This document shows positions 16,773-25,592 of a stretch of DNA of 64,000 nucleotides, piece after piece. Source of the DNA: Jezberella montanilacus (GTDB lineage: Bacteria; Pseudomonadota; Gammaproteobacteria; Burkholderiales; Burkholderiaceae_B); assembly GCF_003003055.1 (NCBI RefSeq), contig NZ_PVTV01000017.1, positions 112,610 through 176,609 on the forward strand. The letters run 5' to 3'. A model generated the notes under the pieces. The model saw nothing but the letters and a program-made list of their open reading frames with translations. It had not been told where the DNA came from and ran no database searches. The translations under genes were made by a program, and so were the position numbers. Each line of letters begins with the position of its first letter. The stretch's first letter is position 1.

Positions 16773-16913
16773 AGATACAGTTCAGATTTAGCCTAAATGG
16801 CTAATTAGCCAGACAATTCTCAGCTTGATCAGTTATTTGCTAACTGTGAGGGCGATTAACATTTCGGCTGAATCATCCCGTTTATACAAAACCAGACTCT
16901 TAGGGGTATTTAA

Positions 16914-17699
16914 TTGAGCACGCTGCGACCAATTGCTTTTGTTCTTGCAAGTACCAATCACGGCACCATGTTGGTCAACAGAAATGACTACGTGTTGAAG
17001 GGTAACGCGGGATACGGGATGGGTTTTCAATTGTTCAACACGTCTTCCTTTGATCCGACTGAGGTTGGTTTAGCTATTCAATTATTGATGTCAAGGCGAG
17101 CTAGCTATGGCGATGGAGTGGTCGCGATTGACTGCGGCGCGAACGTCGGGGTGCACACGATTGAGTGGGCAAAAGCGATGTACGGTTGGGGGGATGTGAT
17201 TTCCTTCGAAGCGCAAGAGCGAATTTATTACGCACTTGCGGGAAACGTCGCGATGAACAATTGTTTTAATGCCAGACCCATCTTTGCCGCAGTCGGTGCG
17301 CACAGTGGTTCAATACCGGTACCGTCGCCAAACTACCTCTTGCCATCTAGCTTTGGCAGCTTGGAAATCAGAAAAACAGCGACGACTGAGTTTATCGGAC
17401 AGGACGTCGACTATCGACCAGAAAATTGCATTCAGACTCGCTTGATGTCGATTGATGAGCTTAACCTTAAGAGACTGGATTTCATCAAAATTGATATTGA
17501 AGGAATGGAAATGGACGCCTTGATCGGCGCTGAAAATTCCATCAATCAACACCGTCCACAGATGCTGATCGAGAAGATCAAATCAAATGAAAATGATATC
17601 CGTCACTTTTTGACCGAGCATGGGTACAAAGTCATGGCTATCGACATTAACTTATTAGCTATTCATTCGAGTGATCCCGCGTCAATCGAGATCAAATGA
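16914..17699 (+). CDS. FkbM family methyltransferase
   Basis: A 261-residue SAM-dependent methyltransferase of the FkbM type, which usually O-methylates sugars or polyketides. The SAM motif is VVAIDCGANVGVHTIEWAK (residues 69-87), followed by ISFEAQERIYYALAGN and later RLDFIKIDIEGME, the characteristic acidic motif. The start is TTG at 16914, supported by AGGGG seven bases upstream; no ATG fits. It opens a three-gene plus-strand arm of the sugar/methylation island after a 195-base spacer. Confidence 0.9.
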   Translation: MSTLRPIAFVLASTNHGTMLVNRNDYVLKGNAGYGMGFQLFNTSSFDPTEVGLAIQLLMSRRASYGDGVVAIDCGANVGVHTIEWAKAMYGWGDVISFEAQERIYYALAGNVAMNNCFNARPIFAAVGAHSGSIPVPSPNYLLPSSFGSLEIRKTATTEFIGQDVDYRPENCIQTRLMSIDELNLKRLDFIKIDIEGMEMDALIGAENSINQHRPQMLIEKIKSNENDIRHFLTEHGYKVMAIDINLLAIHSSDPASIEIK

Positions 17700-17735
17700 T
17701 GAGTACCACTGTTAACTTCAATCCCTGGCCGATGG

Positions 17736-18707
17736 ATGATCAAAATGAGTGAAATTTGTATTTCGAATTTGGTTTACGGTGAGTCGTACACCAGTATTTT
17801 TTTGAATTTCCATTTAAAGTCATTACTTGAAAATCTCTCAGCGAACAATCCTTTTACCAAGTCTTACTATTTAATTTTCACTGCTGAGAGTAATGTCGCG
17901 ACGATCGAAGCACATCCCAATTACAAAGAACTAAAAAAATATTTGAATGTATTTTTTTTAAAAATCCCAGACCATGAACTCACCTACAACGCACGTTATC
18001 AAATTCAAGGCACCCAATTAACAAATACTGCCCAGTTTGCTGTGACAAACAATTTGCTGATGTACATGGCTACGGCAGATCATTATTTTGGGCCTAACTT
18101 CTTTGAGAAGGCCCTAGCTTATTTCGATCAAGGCTTTGACGCACTCGTGCATCAGCCAATCCGGTCAACTTATGAAACTGCGGCGCCATCTTTGATGGGA
18201 CCTCAAATAACCATTGACGAATTACTAGAGATTGGCCTAAACAATTCGCACCCGGTTTGGGTGACGGAAAACTGGGATAGTCCGAATTTTACTAAATACC
18301 CCTATCAAATAACTTGGTCGGATGACAGGTCGGTATGTCTAAGAGGCTTTTCGCTTGGGATAACGATTGTTGTTGCTAAGGACTGGATGACAACGGTGGG
18401 AGGATGCACAGATATGACTTTCTTGCCGCACTTGACGAATCCTTATTTCTCAAAGGATTGGTCAGAGCTACCCATGATTGAGTTATGTCATTTGATAAGT
18501 TTTTATCCGCCATTTTCTACCAAGAGGGCCAATGCTAAAGAGATTGCCGACTGGGCTAAAACGGCGGTGCCGCCTGATAATTTTAAAAATCTGTCCAAAT
18601 ACATCATCTTCAAAAAAACGACGGATCCCGTGAACCCCGAGCTAATTACCAGATCCGAAGTCATCGCTAAAGAAATTATGGCTTACGGAGGCCTTGATGT
18701 TAAATAG
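17736..18707 (+). CDS. Hypothetical protein of sugar island
   Basis: A 323-residue protein I do not recognise. It is predicted soluble, rich in aromatic residues, with no signal peptide or membrane segment. It contains TNNLLMYMATADHYFGPNFFEKALAYF in the middle, a run that recalls the region after the DxD site in glycosyltransferases, but no clear DxD or Rossmann signature is seen. ATG 17745 (MSEICISN) is an alternative start. The following methyltransferase gene overlaps its end by 11 bases and its ribosome site lies inside it, so the two are coupled. A role in carbohydrate transfer or modification is inferred from place only. Confidence 0.75.
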   Translation: MIKMSEICISNLVYGESYTSIFLNFHLKSLLENLSANNPFTKSYYLIFTAESNVATIEAHPNYKELKKYLNVFFLKIPDHELTYNARYQIQGTQLTNTAQFAVTNNLLMYMATADHYFGPNFFEKALAYFDQGFDALVHQPIRSTYETAAPSLMGPQITIDELLEIGLNNSHPVWVTENWDSPNFTKYPYQITWSDDRSVCLRGFSLGITIVVAKDWMTTVGGCTDMTFLPHLTNPYFSKDWSELPMIELCHLISFYPPFSTKRANAKEIADWAKTAVPPDNFKNLSKYIIFKKTTDPVNPELITRSEVIAKEIMAYGGLDVK

Positions 18708-19455
18708 TTTCAGTAAATGCCCAATTTGTTACTGTGACGTCAAACTTTTTGACGTAGTCGATTTTAATAAGAGCTGTGAAGAAAACAGAGGTAAATTCCT
18801 ACCCCTGGCAGGTATCCCGATTTACTACTCTCGCTGCACAGTTTGTTCGTTTACGTATGCACCAGAGTTCACCTCATGGACCGAGCAGGACTTCCTCGAA
18901 AAAATATATAACGACGAATATATCGAGATTGATCCTGATTATCTTGAGGTAAGACCGGGCGCAAACGCCAAGGGTCTAAGTGATATTTTTAAAGGTCAGA
19001 GCCAGCATATCCATCATCTCGATTATGGTGGCGGTAATGGTCGAATGAGTGATCTGTTGAAGGCCGAGGGCTGGCAATCTAAAAGTTATGACCCTTTTCC
19101 GAAAAATGATATTGATTTAGCTACGCTCGGAAAATTCAATCTGATCACTTCACTAGAAGTGTTTGAACATGTACCTGATGTCCAGGCGTTAATGGTAAAT
19201 CTGACCACAGCGCTGGCAGATGATGGCTTGATTTTGTTTTCAACCCTCATTACCGATAACGATATCAAACCAAATCAGCGAATGACTTGGTGGTATGCCT
19301 CACCCAGAAATGGCCACATCAGTTTGTTTTCCCGACAAAGTCTGATGATGCTGGGTGCAACATACGGCCTTAACCTCGCCAGTTTTAGTGATGGATTTCA
19401 CTGTTTCTATAAAAACGTTCCCGCTTGGGCTTCTCACATCATAAAAACGGCCTAA
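18697..19455 (+). CDS. Class I SAM-dependent methyltransferase with N-terminal zinc-binding motif
   Basis: A 252-residue methyltransferase. The N-terminus has two Cys pairs, CPICYC and CTVC, consistent with a small zinc-binding module. SAM motif I is HLDYGGGNGRMSDLL near residue 107, and SLEVFEHVPD is the later acidic/aromatic motif of Methyltransf_23-type enzymes. ATG 18697 is selected because GGAGG lies five bases before it; a TTG just upstream is possible. It is the last gene of the plus-strand arm and faces the cupin gene across a hairpin. The acceptor, probably a sugar or a lipid-linked intermediate, is not known. Confidence 0.88.
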   Translation: MLNSFSKCPICYCDVKLFDVVDFNKSCEENRGKFLPLAGIPIYYSRCTVCSFTYAPEFTSWTEQDFLEKIYNDEYIEIDPDYLEVRPGANAKGLSDIFKGQSQHIHHLDYGGGNGRMSDLLKAEGWQSKSYDPFPKNDIDLATLGKFNLITSLEVFEHVPDVQALMVNLTTALADDGLILFSTLITDNDIKPNQRMTWWYASPRNGHISLFSRQSLMMLGATYGLNLASFSDGFHCFYKNVPAWASHIIKTA

Positions 19456-19491
19456 CGTGCTACCGTTACGCCGTTTAAATTTCTAGTAGCT

Positions 19492-19517
19492 GACGAAGTG
19501 GGTCACATCACTTCGTC
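19492..19517. terminator. Hairpin between convergent genes
   Basis: A perfect 9-base stem, GACGAAGTG (19492-19500) and CACTTCGTC (19509-19517), with an 8-base loop lies in the 67-base gap between two convergent genes. It is followed by TAGTTTTAA on the plus strand. It probably terminates transcription from one or both sides. Confidence 0.65.
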
Positions 19518-19522
19518 TAGTT

Positions 19523-20584
19523 TTAACTAAAGCGTTCCATCCTCTCTGCCAGATCCTTTGAGTAAGCCGCCACAGCTTCTTGGTCACTGTCTATAGGAGA
19601 CCAGGAAGCCCAAAGTGTCTCTTCTCTATTGAACGGCCCAGGAGTTGCCTCGTGTATGACCAGCACATCACTTTTCATGATGATGGTGTGAAAAACACCT
19701 TGGGGAACTCGTACGAAAAAGTTTTTATTTGAACTTTTTGATCCCAAGGGTACGATTTCTATGATGTTGCCGTCATCATCGAAAAAGACAAAGTCAGCCT
19801 CGCCCTCGAGAATATGAAGTGATTCATCTTTGCCGATATGTTTGTTGGCTCTGACATAAGTCATGCCGGTATAAACGACAAACATTTCATGCAATAAATC
19901 GTCATCGGTTTGATGCACGCAGAGCCTGATTCGCTTGCGAGCTGTTTTGTACACTTCAGATTTGAAGTATTCGAGATCCGATCGTTTAATAGATACGACG
20001 CCTGGTTTAGCCCGGCACATCTCCTCAGTGATACGCTCGTACTGACAGCCTTGAACTGGCTTGACCGGTTGTGTCGTGTGAAACGCTCTGAACTGATCTG
20101 TTTCGGTTGACGTTTTATAATCAGGTGACCAGGAAGGGAATACTGTACTGGCTTTGTCAAAAGGACCAGTACAAACTTCGTGCGCGACAGCATGATCAGA
20201 GTACAGTACGAGAGAGTGATTTAAATTGCCCGGAATACGGCAATAAAATGGTAAATCGCTCTCGTAGTTACCGAGACGAACGTCGTCGATTTGAACGCCA
20301 TTATCATCAAAAAATATATATTTTCCTGCGCCGTCAATCATGTGAAACGATTCGTCCCTGTTCACATGGTGGCTTGGCCGGACATAGCTTGATCCATCGA
20401 AGGCGATAAACATTTCTTGCTGACGATCTGTCGTAGCGTCGTGCATACATATTCTGGCTCGTTTCGTTGGCGACTGCTCGATAGCAGCGACATAGTCCTG
20501 TAGCCCTTCGTACGATATGTGCGGGAATCTTTCAAGGTTCTGCCATACACCTTCAACTAGTTTCTTCGTTTGAATCTTAGACAT
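19523..20584 (-). CDS. Tandem WbuC-type cupin-fold protein
   Basis: A 353-residue protein made of two copies of a WbuC-like cupin domain. Copy 1 (about residues 40-160) has ARICMHD, QQEMFIAFDG, SYVRPSHHVNRDESFHMIDG and FFDDNG; copy 2 (about 215-340) has KRIRLCVHQ, LHEMFVVYTG, TYVRANKHIGKDESLHILEG and FFDDDG. The His and Glu residues of each ESFH/ESLH block are probable metal ligands. WbuC proteins occur in O-antigen clusters and are usually single-domain. ATG 20584 is preferred (GGGGTT upstream, 8-base overlap with the preceding gene); an upstream start at 20608 adds eight residues. Role unknown; sugar isomerisation or ligand sensing is possible. Confidence 0.85.
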   Translation of the reverse strand: MSKIQTKKLVEGVWQNLERFPHISYEGLQDYVAAIEQSPTKRARICMHDATTDRQQEMFIAFDGSSYVRPSHHVNRDESFHMIDGAGKYIFFDDNGVQIDDVRLGNYESDLPFYCRIPGNLNHSLVLYSDHAVAHEVCTGPFDKASTVFPSWSPDYKTSTETDQFRAFHTTQPVKPVQGCQYERITEEMCRAKPGVVSIKRSDLEYFKSEVYKTARKRIRLCVHQTDDDLLHEMFVVYTGMTYVRANKHIGKDESLHILEGEADFVFFDDDGNIIEIVPLGSKSSNKNFFVRVPQGVFHTIIMKSDVLVIHEATPGPFNREETLWASWSPIDSDQEAVAAYSKDLAERMERFS

Positions 20585-21263
20585 TTTTAACCCCACAACA
20601 GACGACAAAAAGATAGTTAGCCATTTTTAAAAAACCCGTATGCACGACCTCATCGTTCATTGAGAAAAGAAGAACACTGTTGAAGTACTCCTGATACAGT
20701 TTCTTCAAATCCTCACCATTCTTGCAGTTCACATGTCCCTCAAGAGACCCAGGCGAAGCGTATTTTTGTGATTCAAGCGAGGGACAGCCTATGATTACCA
20801 TCCCATCAGGTTTAATCGATTTGATGAGATTTTCGATATAGCGACGCTCGTTGCTTGGATCAATGTGTTCGAAAACATCTAGTGAAAACGCGGCATCAAA
20901 TTTATCGCTCTGGTATACGGGCTTTTCAACAATGTCGTGGACAGCGTAGGAGACATTCCATTTGTCGTTTGGCTGAATGCGATCAATACAGTCTTGAATA
21001 AAGATCGGATCAATATCTGTTGCAAGCACATTGGGCACAACTTGGCGAACCAGCCTTGTACCAAATGCGTCAGCACAACCAATCTCAAGCGCTGAATTCA
21101 CCCCACTCAGCATTTTTGACACAAACTTATAACGAGAAAGCACGAAGAGCAATCTCTTAGGATCGTCCACCCAGACTTGGTTGCTCATCAGACCAAATTT
21201 TGCGCGTCCGAATTGTCTTTCCACTTCGATACAGTGGTTGTATTGCGGTTCTACTGTGCTCAT
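20577..21263 (-). CDS. Class I SAM-dependent methyltransferase
   Basis: A 228-residue methyltransferase. Motif I is ALEIGCADAFGTRLV (about residues 59-73), then VLATDIDPIFI as the acidic motif II and FDAAFSLDVFEHIDP as motif IV. It has no N-terminal zinc module and no membrane segment. It overlaps its upstream neighbour by four bases (21260-21263) and its downstream neighbour by eight, so it sits inside a tightly coupled minus-strand operon with other methyltransferases. The substrate is probably an intermediate made by this island. Confidence 0.88.
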   Translation of the reverse strand: MSTVEPQYNHCIEVERQFGRAKFGLMSNQVWVDDPKRLLFVLSRYKFVSKMLSGVNSALEIGCADAFGTRLVRQVVPNVLATDIDPIFIQDCIDRIQPNDKWNVSYAVHDIVEKPVYQSDKFDAAFSLDVFEHIDPSNERRYIENLIKSIKPDGMVIIGCPSLESQKYASPGSLEGHVNCKNGEDLKKLYQEYFNSVLLFSMNDEVVHTGFLKMANYLFVVCCGVKNV

Positions 21264-22498
21264 TTCTTGATAATCCTTATCGCTGGGAATGGAATAACAA
21301 AAACACCACCTTGATCGAGAAATTCTTTATTTCGTTCAACAATTAGATCTGCAAAGCGCCATGCCGAGATAATTACCGTTTTGACGTGATGCTCAAGTAA
21401 AGCGCTAGCTGGTAAAACAGGCAACATGAACCCAGGACTCAGGCGCTGTTGGCGAACTGGATTATCATCAATAATGAGCGACCCATACTGGTTAATATCT
21501 AACATATAGTTCAGAACTGTTGCCGTAGCAGCTGCGCCGTATAACGCAATTTGTCCCTGACGCTGAATGACGTCTTTGCAAATCAAATGAAGCTCGGCTT
21601 TTATCTGTTCAACCTGTTTGGCCAGCTTTTTGAAGTTTGCTAAATCGTACAGTCCTGTCTCTAGCTCCTCGGTGATCATTGCCTGCACAACTGGTAACTC
21701 AGCGGCTGGGGATGATTTCTTAACCGCGTAGCAGCGAATGCTGCCGCCCTTGGTCGCCACACGGTCAACATTCACTAGTTTTAAGCCGCACAGTTCAAGA
21801 AACTGCTTGAGTGGCTTAATGCTATGGTGGCAAAGATGTTCGTGATACACGTAATCGATCACGGACTTGTCCACTAAATCTTTTAAATACGACACCTCAA
21901 AAACAAAGGTGGCATTATCAGTCATCAGTGTTTCAACAGCTCTCGCAAACTCTTGCAGGTTATCAGCGTGAGAAAAAACATTATTGGCCGTGACAAGATC
22001 GAACTTACCGTATTTCGCTGTGACTTGCGCAGCAGTGGCTTTGTTCAGATAACCAACATGCGTCTCGATTCCATGATTTCTCGCAATTTTTGCTACCGCC
22101 TCTGACGCATCTACCCCCAGGACAGAATGGCCAAACGCTTTGAATTTGCCGAGCAGTAAGCCATCGTTGCTGCCTACATCTAGCACTTTAAGCGCCTTCG
22201 GTTGATTCAAAAACCGCAAAACCACCTCTACATATTTGCCAAAATGCTCGTCTAAATCGGGTGAACTACTCGAGGTATAGATGTAGTTGCCGAACAAGAT
22301 ATCTGGATCTACAACATCCAACAACTGAGCATGGCCACACGCCTGACACATGTATAGATCCATCGGAAAAGCGGGTAATACTATTTCGGCGTCGCCCGGC
22401 AATCTGTAGTTATCGACAGGAGGCATACTTGGCATTTTGAAGGCAATCGATACGTCAGGTGAGTCACATAATCTGCATGTTGTTCGTGTGTAAAACAT
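21260..22498 (-). CDS. C-methyltransferase-type SAM methyltransferase (zinc-binding N-terminus)
   Basis: A 412-residue three-domain methyltransferase of the kind that C-methylates NDP-keto sugars. The N-terminal zinc-binding module has CRLCDSPD and CQACGHAQLL; the SAM domain has VLDVGSNDGLLLGKF (about residues 112-126); the linker contains YHEHLCHHS, the conserved His/Glu catalytic block; and the C-terminal domain (GAAATATVLNYMLDI onward) is the Methyltransf_14 Rossmann fold. Related enzymes include TylC3/NovU, which act on 4-keto sugars. With a dehydratase nearby this supports formation of a branched deoxysugar. It lies 3 bases after the SDR gene. Confidence 0.9.
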   Translation of the reverse strand: MFYTRTTCRLCDSPDVSIAFKMPSMPPVDNYRLPGDAEIVLPAFPMDLYMCQACGHAQLLDVVDPDILFGNYIYTSSSSPDLDEHFGKYVEVVLRFLNQPKALKVLDVGSNDGLLLGKFKAFGHSVLGVDASEAVAKIARNHGIETHVGYLNKATAAQVTAKYGKFDLVTANNVFSHADNLQEFARAVETLMTDNATFVFEVSYLKDLVDKSVIDYVYHEHLCHHSIKPLKQFLELCGLKLVNVDRVATKGGSIRCYAVKKSSPAAELPVVQAMITEELETGLYDLANFKKLAKQVEQIKAELHLICKDVIQRQGQIALYGAAATATVLNYMLDINQYGSLIIDDNPVRQQRLSPGFMLPVLPASALLEHHVKTVIISAWRFADLIVERNKEFLDQGGVFVIPFPAIRIIKK

Positions 22499-22501
22499 GT
22501 A

Positions 22502-23224
22502 TCAGCCTATTAAAGTTTCTTGAAAAATATTTGAAATGCCACCATCTAACGACATAATCTGCCCATTAATCACGCTCGCTGCGTCAGAAATCAAAAAAGC
22601 AGCGAAATCAGCCAATTGATCTAAATTAATCAGCTGGTTCATAGGGTTATGTTCTTTCAGCGTGCGAAACCAATGTTGCTCTCTCTCTGAATACTCACTG
22701 AGGGGATACTTTAAAAATGAACCAAGCTCTATTGCATTAACGTTATATTTTTGGCTTTCTTTAGCGACTGAGAGGTACTTAACCAAGGATACCTGAGCGC
22801 TTTTAGTTAAGTGATACCAAAGAGGTAGCTGTTTATTGATCAATCTGTGATTGACTGACGTAAGAAACACCACTGAACTTAATTGTTCAATCTCTAGCTG
22901 CTGCAGTATTTCAACTATTTTGGCGCTCGACTGAACCTCTGTTTTTAGCGCCAGACTGAAGTGGTCAGCAAACTCTACTAAAGGCCTGTATCGTTGACCA
23001 AAGATAATGCCACTGGGTGGATACAACTGACTAAGACGTGTAATCGGGTCGAGTAGTTTGTTGGGATCCGCCAAGTCAATCGCCTCGTGAATCTCATCGG
23101 CAACAGCTGTCATACACTCAGCACGTCTATGCAACGATATGATTTGATACTGCGCACTTAGCTTCTCTGTCAGCCGGTTGCCAATTGCTGAGCCTCCTCC
23201 AACTATCCATAAGTTTTTTTTCAT
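22502..23224 (-). CDS. SDR family NAD(P)-dependent oxidoreductase
   Basis: A 240-residue short-chain dehydrogenase. From ATG 23224 it begins MKKNLWIVGGGSAIGNRL with the Gly-rich motif at once; the longer frame from 23281 adds 19 residues unlike the family and overlaps the upstream gene. The catalytic pair is YHLTK, preceded by the Ser of FLTSVN. The C-terminal DGGISNIF matches classical SDRs. It probably reduces a keto intermediate of the sugar pathway. Confidence 0.85.
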   Translation of the reverse strand: MKKNLWIVGGGSAIGNRLTEKLSAQYQIISLHRRAECMTAVADEIHEAIDLADPNKLLDPITRLSQLYPPSGIIFGQRYRPLVEFADHFSLALKTEVQSSAKIVEILQQLEIEQLSSVVFLTSVNHRLINKQLPLWYHLTKSAQVSLVKYLSVAKESQKYNVNAIELGSFLKYPLSEYSEREQHWFRTLKEHNPMNQLINLDQLADFAAFLISDAASVINGQIMSLDGGISNIFQETLIG

Positions 23225-23252
23225 GATGAGTTGCTGGACAATATTAAGAGGG

Positions 23253-23924
23253 CTACTCAAAATAGATAAATGAATGATCACCGTCGTAATGGGTTAGCTT
23301 AAACCACCAATCCCATTCTTCAGGGGTGCAGAAAGCCTCGCAAGTCACCTGCCAATAAAGTAGGTTCGCCTTTTCAACTTCATTACGATAGGACTCCACA
23401 CAGATATATTTTTTTTGTTTGCTGACACGATTCATTTCGCGCAGCGCTTGCTCAAGATCGTAGTTGTGCAGATTGTGGAATGTATTGAGCGAGTAGACAA
23501 AATCAAAATGTTTATCTGGGTAAGGCAACTTAATTGCATTGGCAACCGTCAATTTATCTTTAATTTCCTCCTTGGCATTTTCAATGGCATAGTTAGAAAC
23601 GTCAGAGCCGTAGACATCCAAACCAGGCACAACCTTGGTGAAGTCAAACAACAAAAATCCTTTACCGCAGCCAATATCCAAAACCTTATCGCCAGCTTTT
23701 AATCCGTAGTGATCAGCCATCATCTTTGCGACCTTCTCCCAACGGCCTTCCATGTAGCGATAACCTCCGTAGTTAATCCGGCGATCACCATCCCAATAGT
23801 CAAATGACCAGTTCTTCGCAAGATCCGCCGCCTTTGCTTTTGGATATTCAGGATCGTTGACTCTGGCCAGATAATCACGCTGAGTACTCTTGTGAACAGG
23901 AGATAAAAAGTCGATGTAGCTCAT
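23253..23924 (-). CDS. Class I SAM-dependent methyltransferase
   Basis: A 223-residue methyltransferase. Motif I is VLDIGCGKGFLLFDF (about residues 82-96), followed by VYGSDVSNYAIENAK and FVYSLNTFHNL. The N-terminal 60 residues contain NWSFDYWDGDRRINYGGYRY, which I associate with methyltransferases in polysaccharide gene clusters. It overlaps the phosphotransferase gene upstream by four bases. The acceptor is unknown. Confidence 0.88.
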   Translation of the reverse strand: MSYIDFLSPVHKSTQRDYLARVNDPEYPKAKAADLAKNWSFDYWDGDRRINYGGYRYMEGRWEKVAKMMADHYGLKAGDKVLDIGCGKGFLLFDFTKVVPGLDVYGSDVSNYAIENAKEEIKDKLTVANAIKLPYPDKHFDFVYSLNTFHNLHNYDLEQALREMNRVSKQKKYICVESYRNEVEKANLLYWQVTCEAFCTPEEWDWWFKLTHYDGDHSFIYFE

Positions 23925-24958
23925 AGGATGGCTTCTTCAAGAAGTTGTTTGGCTTTTAATAACTGTTGTCGTTTGATTTCCAGAACATTCATGCCAGGGT
24001 TAGCAAATTTTCTTCGGGCTAAATGCTTGGGTAGATAGATGTTTAACACGATGCAACACCACTTGATCTTATATAAAGGCAACAGGGCACTGGAGCGAGC
24101 ACAAATGCTTTCATAGTCCAAGCGATGTTTAAACGCAGCACTGACAAAAAGGTCGAAATATTTGAGATCAACAGGGATTGCAACTTGTGCGAAAAAATCA
24201 CCTACAAGTTTGGCTGGATCATCCCAACCGGCATACTCGAAATCGATGAAAGCGAGCCGCGCATCAGGTCGAATCAAAACGTTGTGAAAGCCAAAGTCCG
24301 ACGGCGATAGTACTCGCTGGTCAACGGTAAGCGCCAAACTTAAGTCCAAGCTGGGATCTTGCTGAAATTGCTGAAGAAGAGCGGATTTAATATTTCGCCA
24401 ACAATCGCAAATTTGAGTCAACGTTTGATTAAATTCAGCATCGTCGGGCTGAGCCAAACGTGAACGCTGCAGTTCACCTAATCGATCGTCGATAGTCTGG
24501 ATATGTTGGTCAATTGAAAAACAGGCTTCAGAAGCTGAGGATAGATCCGCTATCTCTGTGAAATTTTCACCGGTATTCAATTTTGCGATGAATTGCCCCG
24601 CTTGCCGGACATAACTTTCAGTGACTTCTGAAACATGAGCCAATACATCTCCAGAGATGTACTCGTATAAAGCAGCAAGCTGTGAGTTACTTTTTGAATA
24701 TGCCTTAGGAACCTCACCAGGTGCCCGCAACCCTGCGATTTTTAAAAATTCAAATTCAATGTTTAGACGATTTCTGTGATCTTCAGGATTTTGAAAATAC
24801 TTTTTGAGTATCAGTTTTCGATCGTCACCAGTCACAAGAAAAATCTGATTATTTCCACCTCGCTTCACGCTAGTTATATTTTCGATTTTGTTTGAGATAC
24901 CAGCCATCTCAAACAATTCACAGGCGATGGCCTCGAGCTGAGAATTTATTTTTCCCAT
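23921..24958 (-). CDS. Aminoglycoside/choline-kinase-like phosphotransferase (APH fold)
   Basis: A 345-residue APH-fold kinase. The ATP-binding N-lobe contains VKRGGNNQIFLVTGDDRKLILKKYF with the conserved Lys; the Brenner-type catalytic loop is LSPSDFGFHNVLIRPD, where Asp replaces His of the usual HGD, and the metal-binding LAFIDFEYAGWDDP is a clear DFG-like motif. Start ATG 24958 forms TGATG with the stop of the HAD gene; a frame extension to 25009 is less likely. It probably phosphorylates a small sugar or alcohol in this pathway. The adjacent phosphatase-fold protein suggests a phospho-intermediate handled by both. Confidence 0.82.
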   Translation of the reverse strand: MGKINSQLEAIACELFEMAGISNKIENITSVKRGGNNQIFLVTGDDRKLILKKYFQNPEDHRNRLNIEFEFLKIAGLRAPGEVPKAYSKSNSQLAALYEYISGDVLAHVSEVTESYVRQAGQFIAKLNTGENFTEIADLSSASEACFSIDQHIQTIDDRLGELQRSRLAQPDDAEFNQTLTQICDCWRNIKSALLQQFQQDPSLDLSLALTVDQRVLSPSDFGFHNVLIRPDARLAFIDFEYAGWDDPAKLVGDFFAQVAIPVDLKYFDLFVSAAFKHRLDYESICARSSALLPLYKIKWCCIVLNIYLPKHLARRKFANPGMNVLEIKRQQLLKAKQLLEEAIL

Positions 24959-25563
24959 CAGCTCAAAACCAAAGCGACTACTGCTTGCCACGAGTTTGCC
25001 TTTGCCCATGCGCCCGCTCGCTCTGGATGCTGGTGCTCAGGGTCAAACAGAATTTTGCGGGTGTGAGGCGGAAAACCGCTCATGGACAAGATTTCTGGCA
25101 AGTCATCGATAAATACATCACAATTCAACGAGTTGACTCTAGCAATTTTTTCTTCTTTGGTGAGTTCGTAAAAAATATGCGTTGGCTTGAATAACTGTTC
25201 ACAACCAAACACCAGATTGGCATCAATCCAGTCTCTCGCGCTTTGATGCAAATCGTAAGACGGGCCCATGAAGGGGTGTTTGGTCTTATGGCTGACAATA
25301 TATACATCATGGCCGGCAAGCTTTAGGGCGCTGATACTGTTAGTTGCCAAAGGATAGGCTTTGGCGTCATTCATCCTGAGGCCATAAGCCTCACCTTGCA
25401 TCAAAGTCCAGGCGGCTTCTTGGTCAATGGACCTCAGGTGATTTCTGACAGCCACCTTGTTCACAGGTAATTCTGCTGGAATAAGCTTTTTTTCTTGTGC
25501 GATCTGATAGAAAAGCTCGTCATAACTGACGATGGTATTGTCGAAATCTATACCAATACGCAT
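24958..25563 (-). CDS. HAD superfamily phosphatase-like protein
   Basis: A 201-residue HAD hydrolase. Motif I is RIGIDFDNTIV (residues 2-12; nucleophile Asp6 and Asp8), motif II is YIVSHKT near residue 93 and the late acidic motif is CDVFIDDLPEIL near 153. The short alpha-helical cap suits small phosphorylated substrates. It is not a clear GmhB, but it is the only candidate in the island for removing the C7 phosphate of a heptose bisphosphate. It is coupled by TGATG to the downstream kinase. Confidence 0.85.
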   Translation of the reverse strand: MRIGIDFDNTIVSYDELFYQIAQEKKLIPAELPVNKVAVRNHLRSIDQEAAWTLMQGEAYGLRMNDAKAYPLATNSISALKLAGHDVYIVSHKTKHPFMGPSYDLHQSARDWIDANLVFGCEQLFKPTHIFYELTKEEKIARVNSLNCDVFIDDLPEILSMSGFPPHTRKILFDPEHQHPERAGAWAKANSWQAVVALVLS

Positions 25564-25592
25564 GATCAGATCAAGCCTTGGTTAACGAACGG

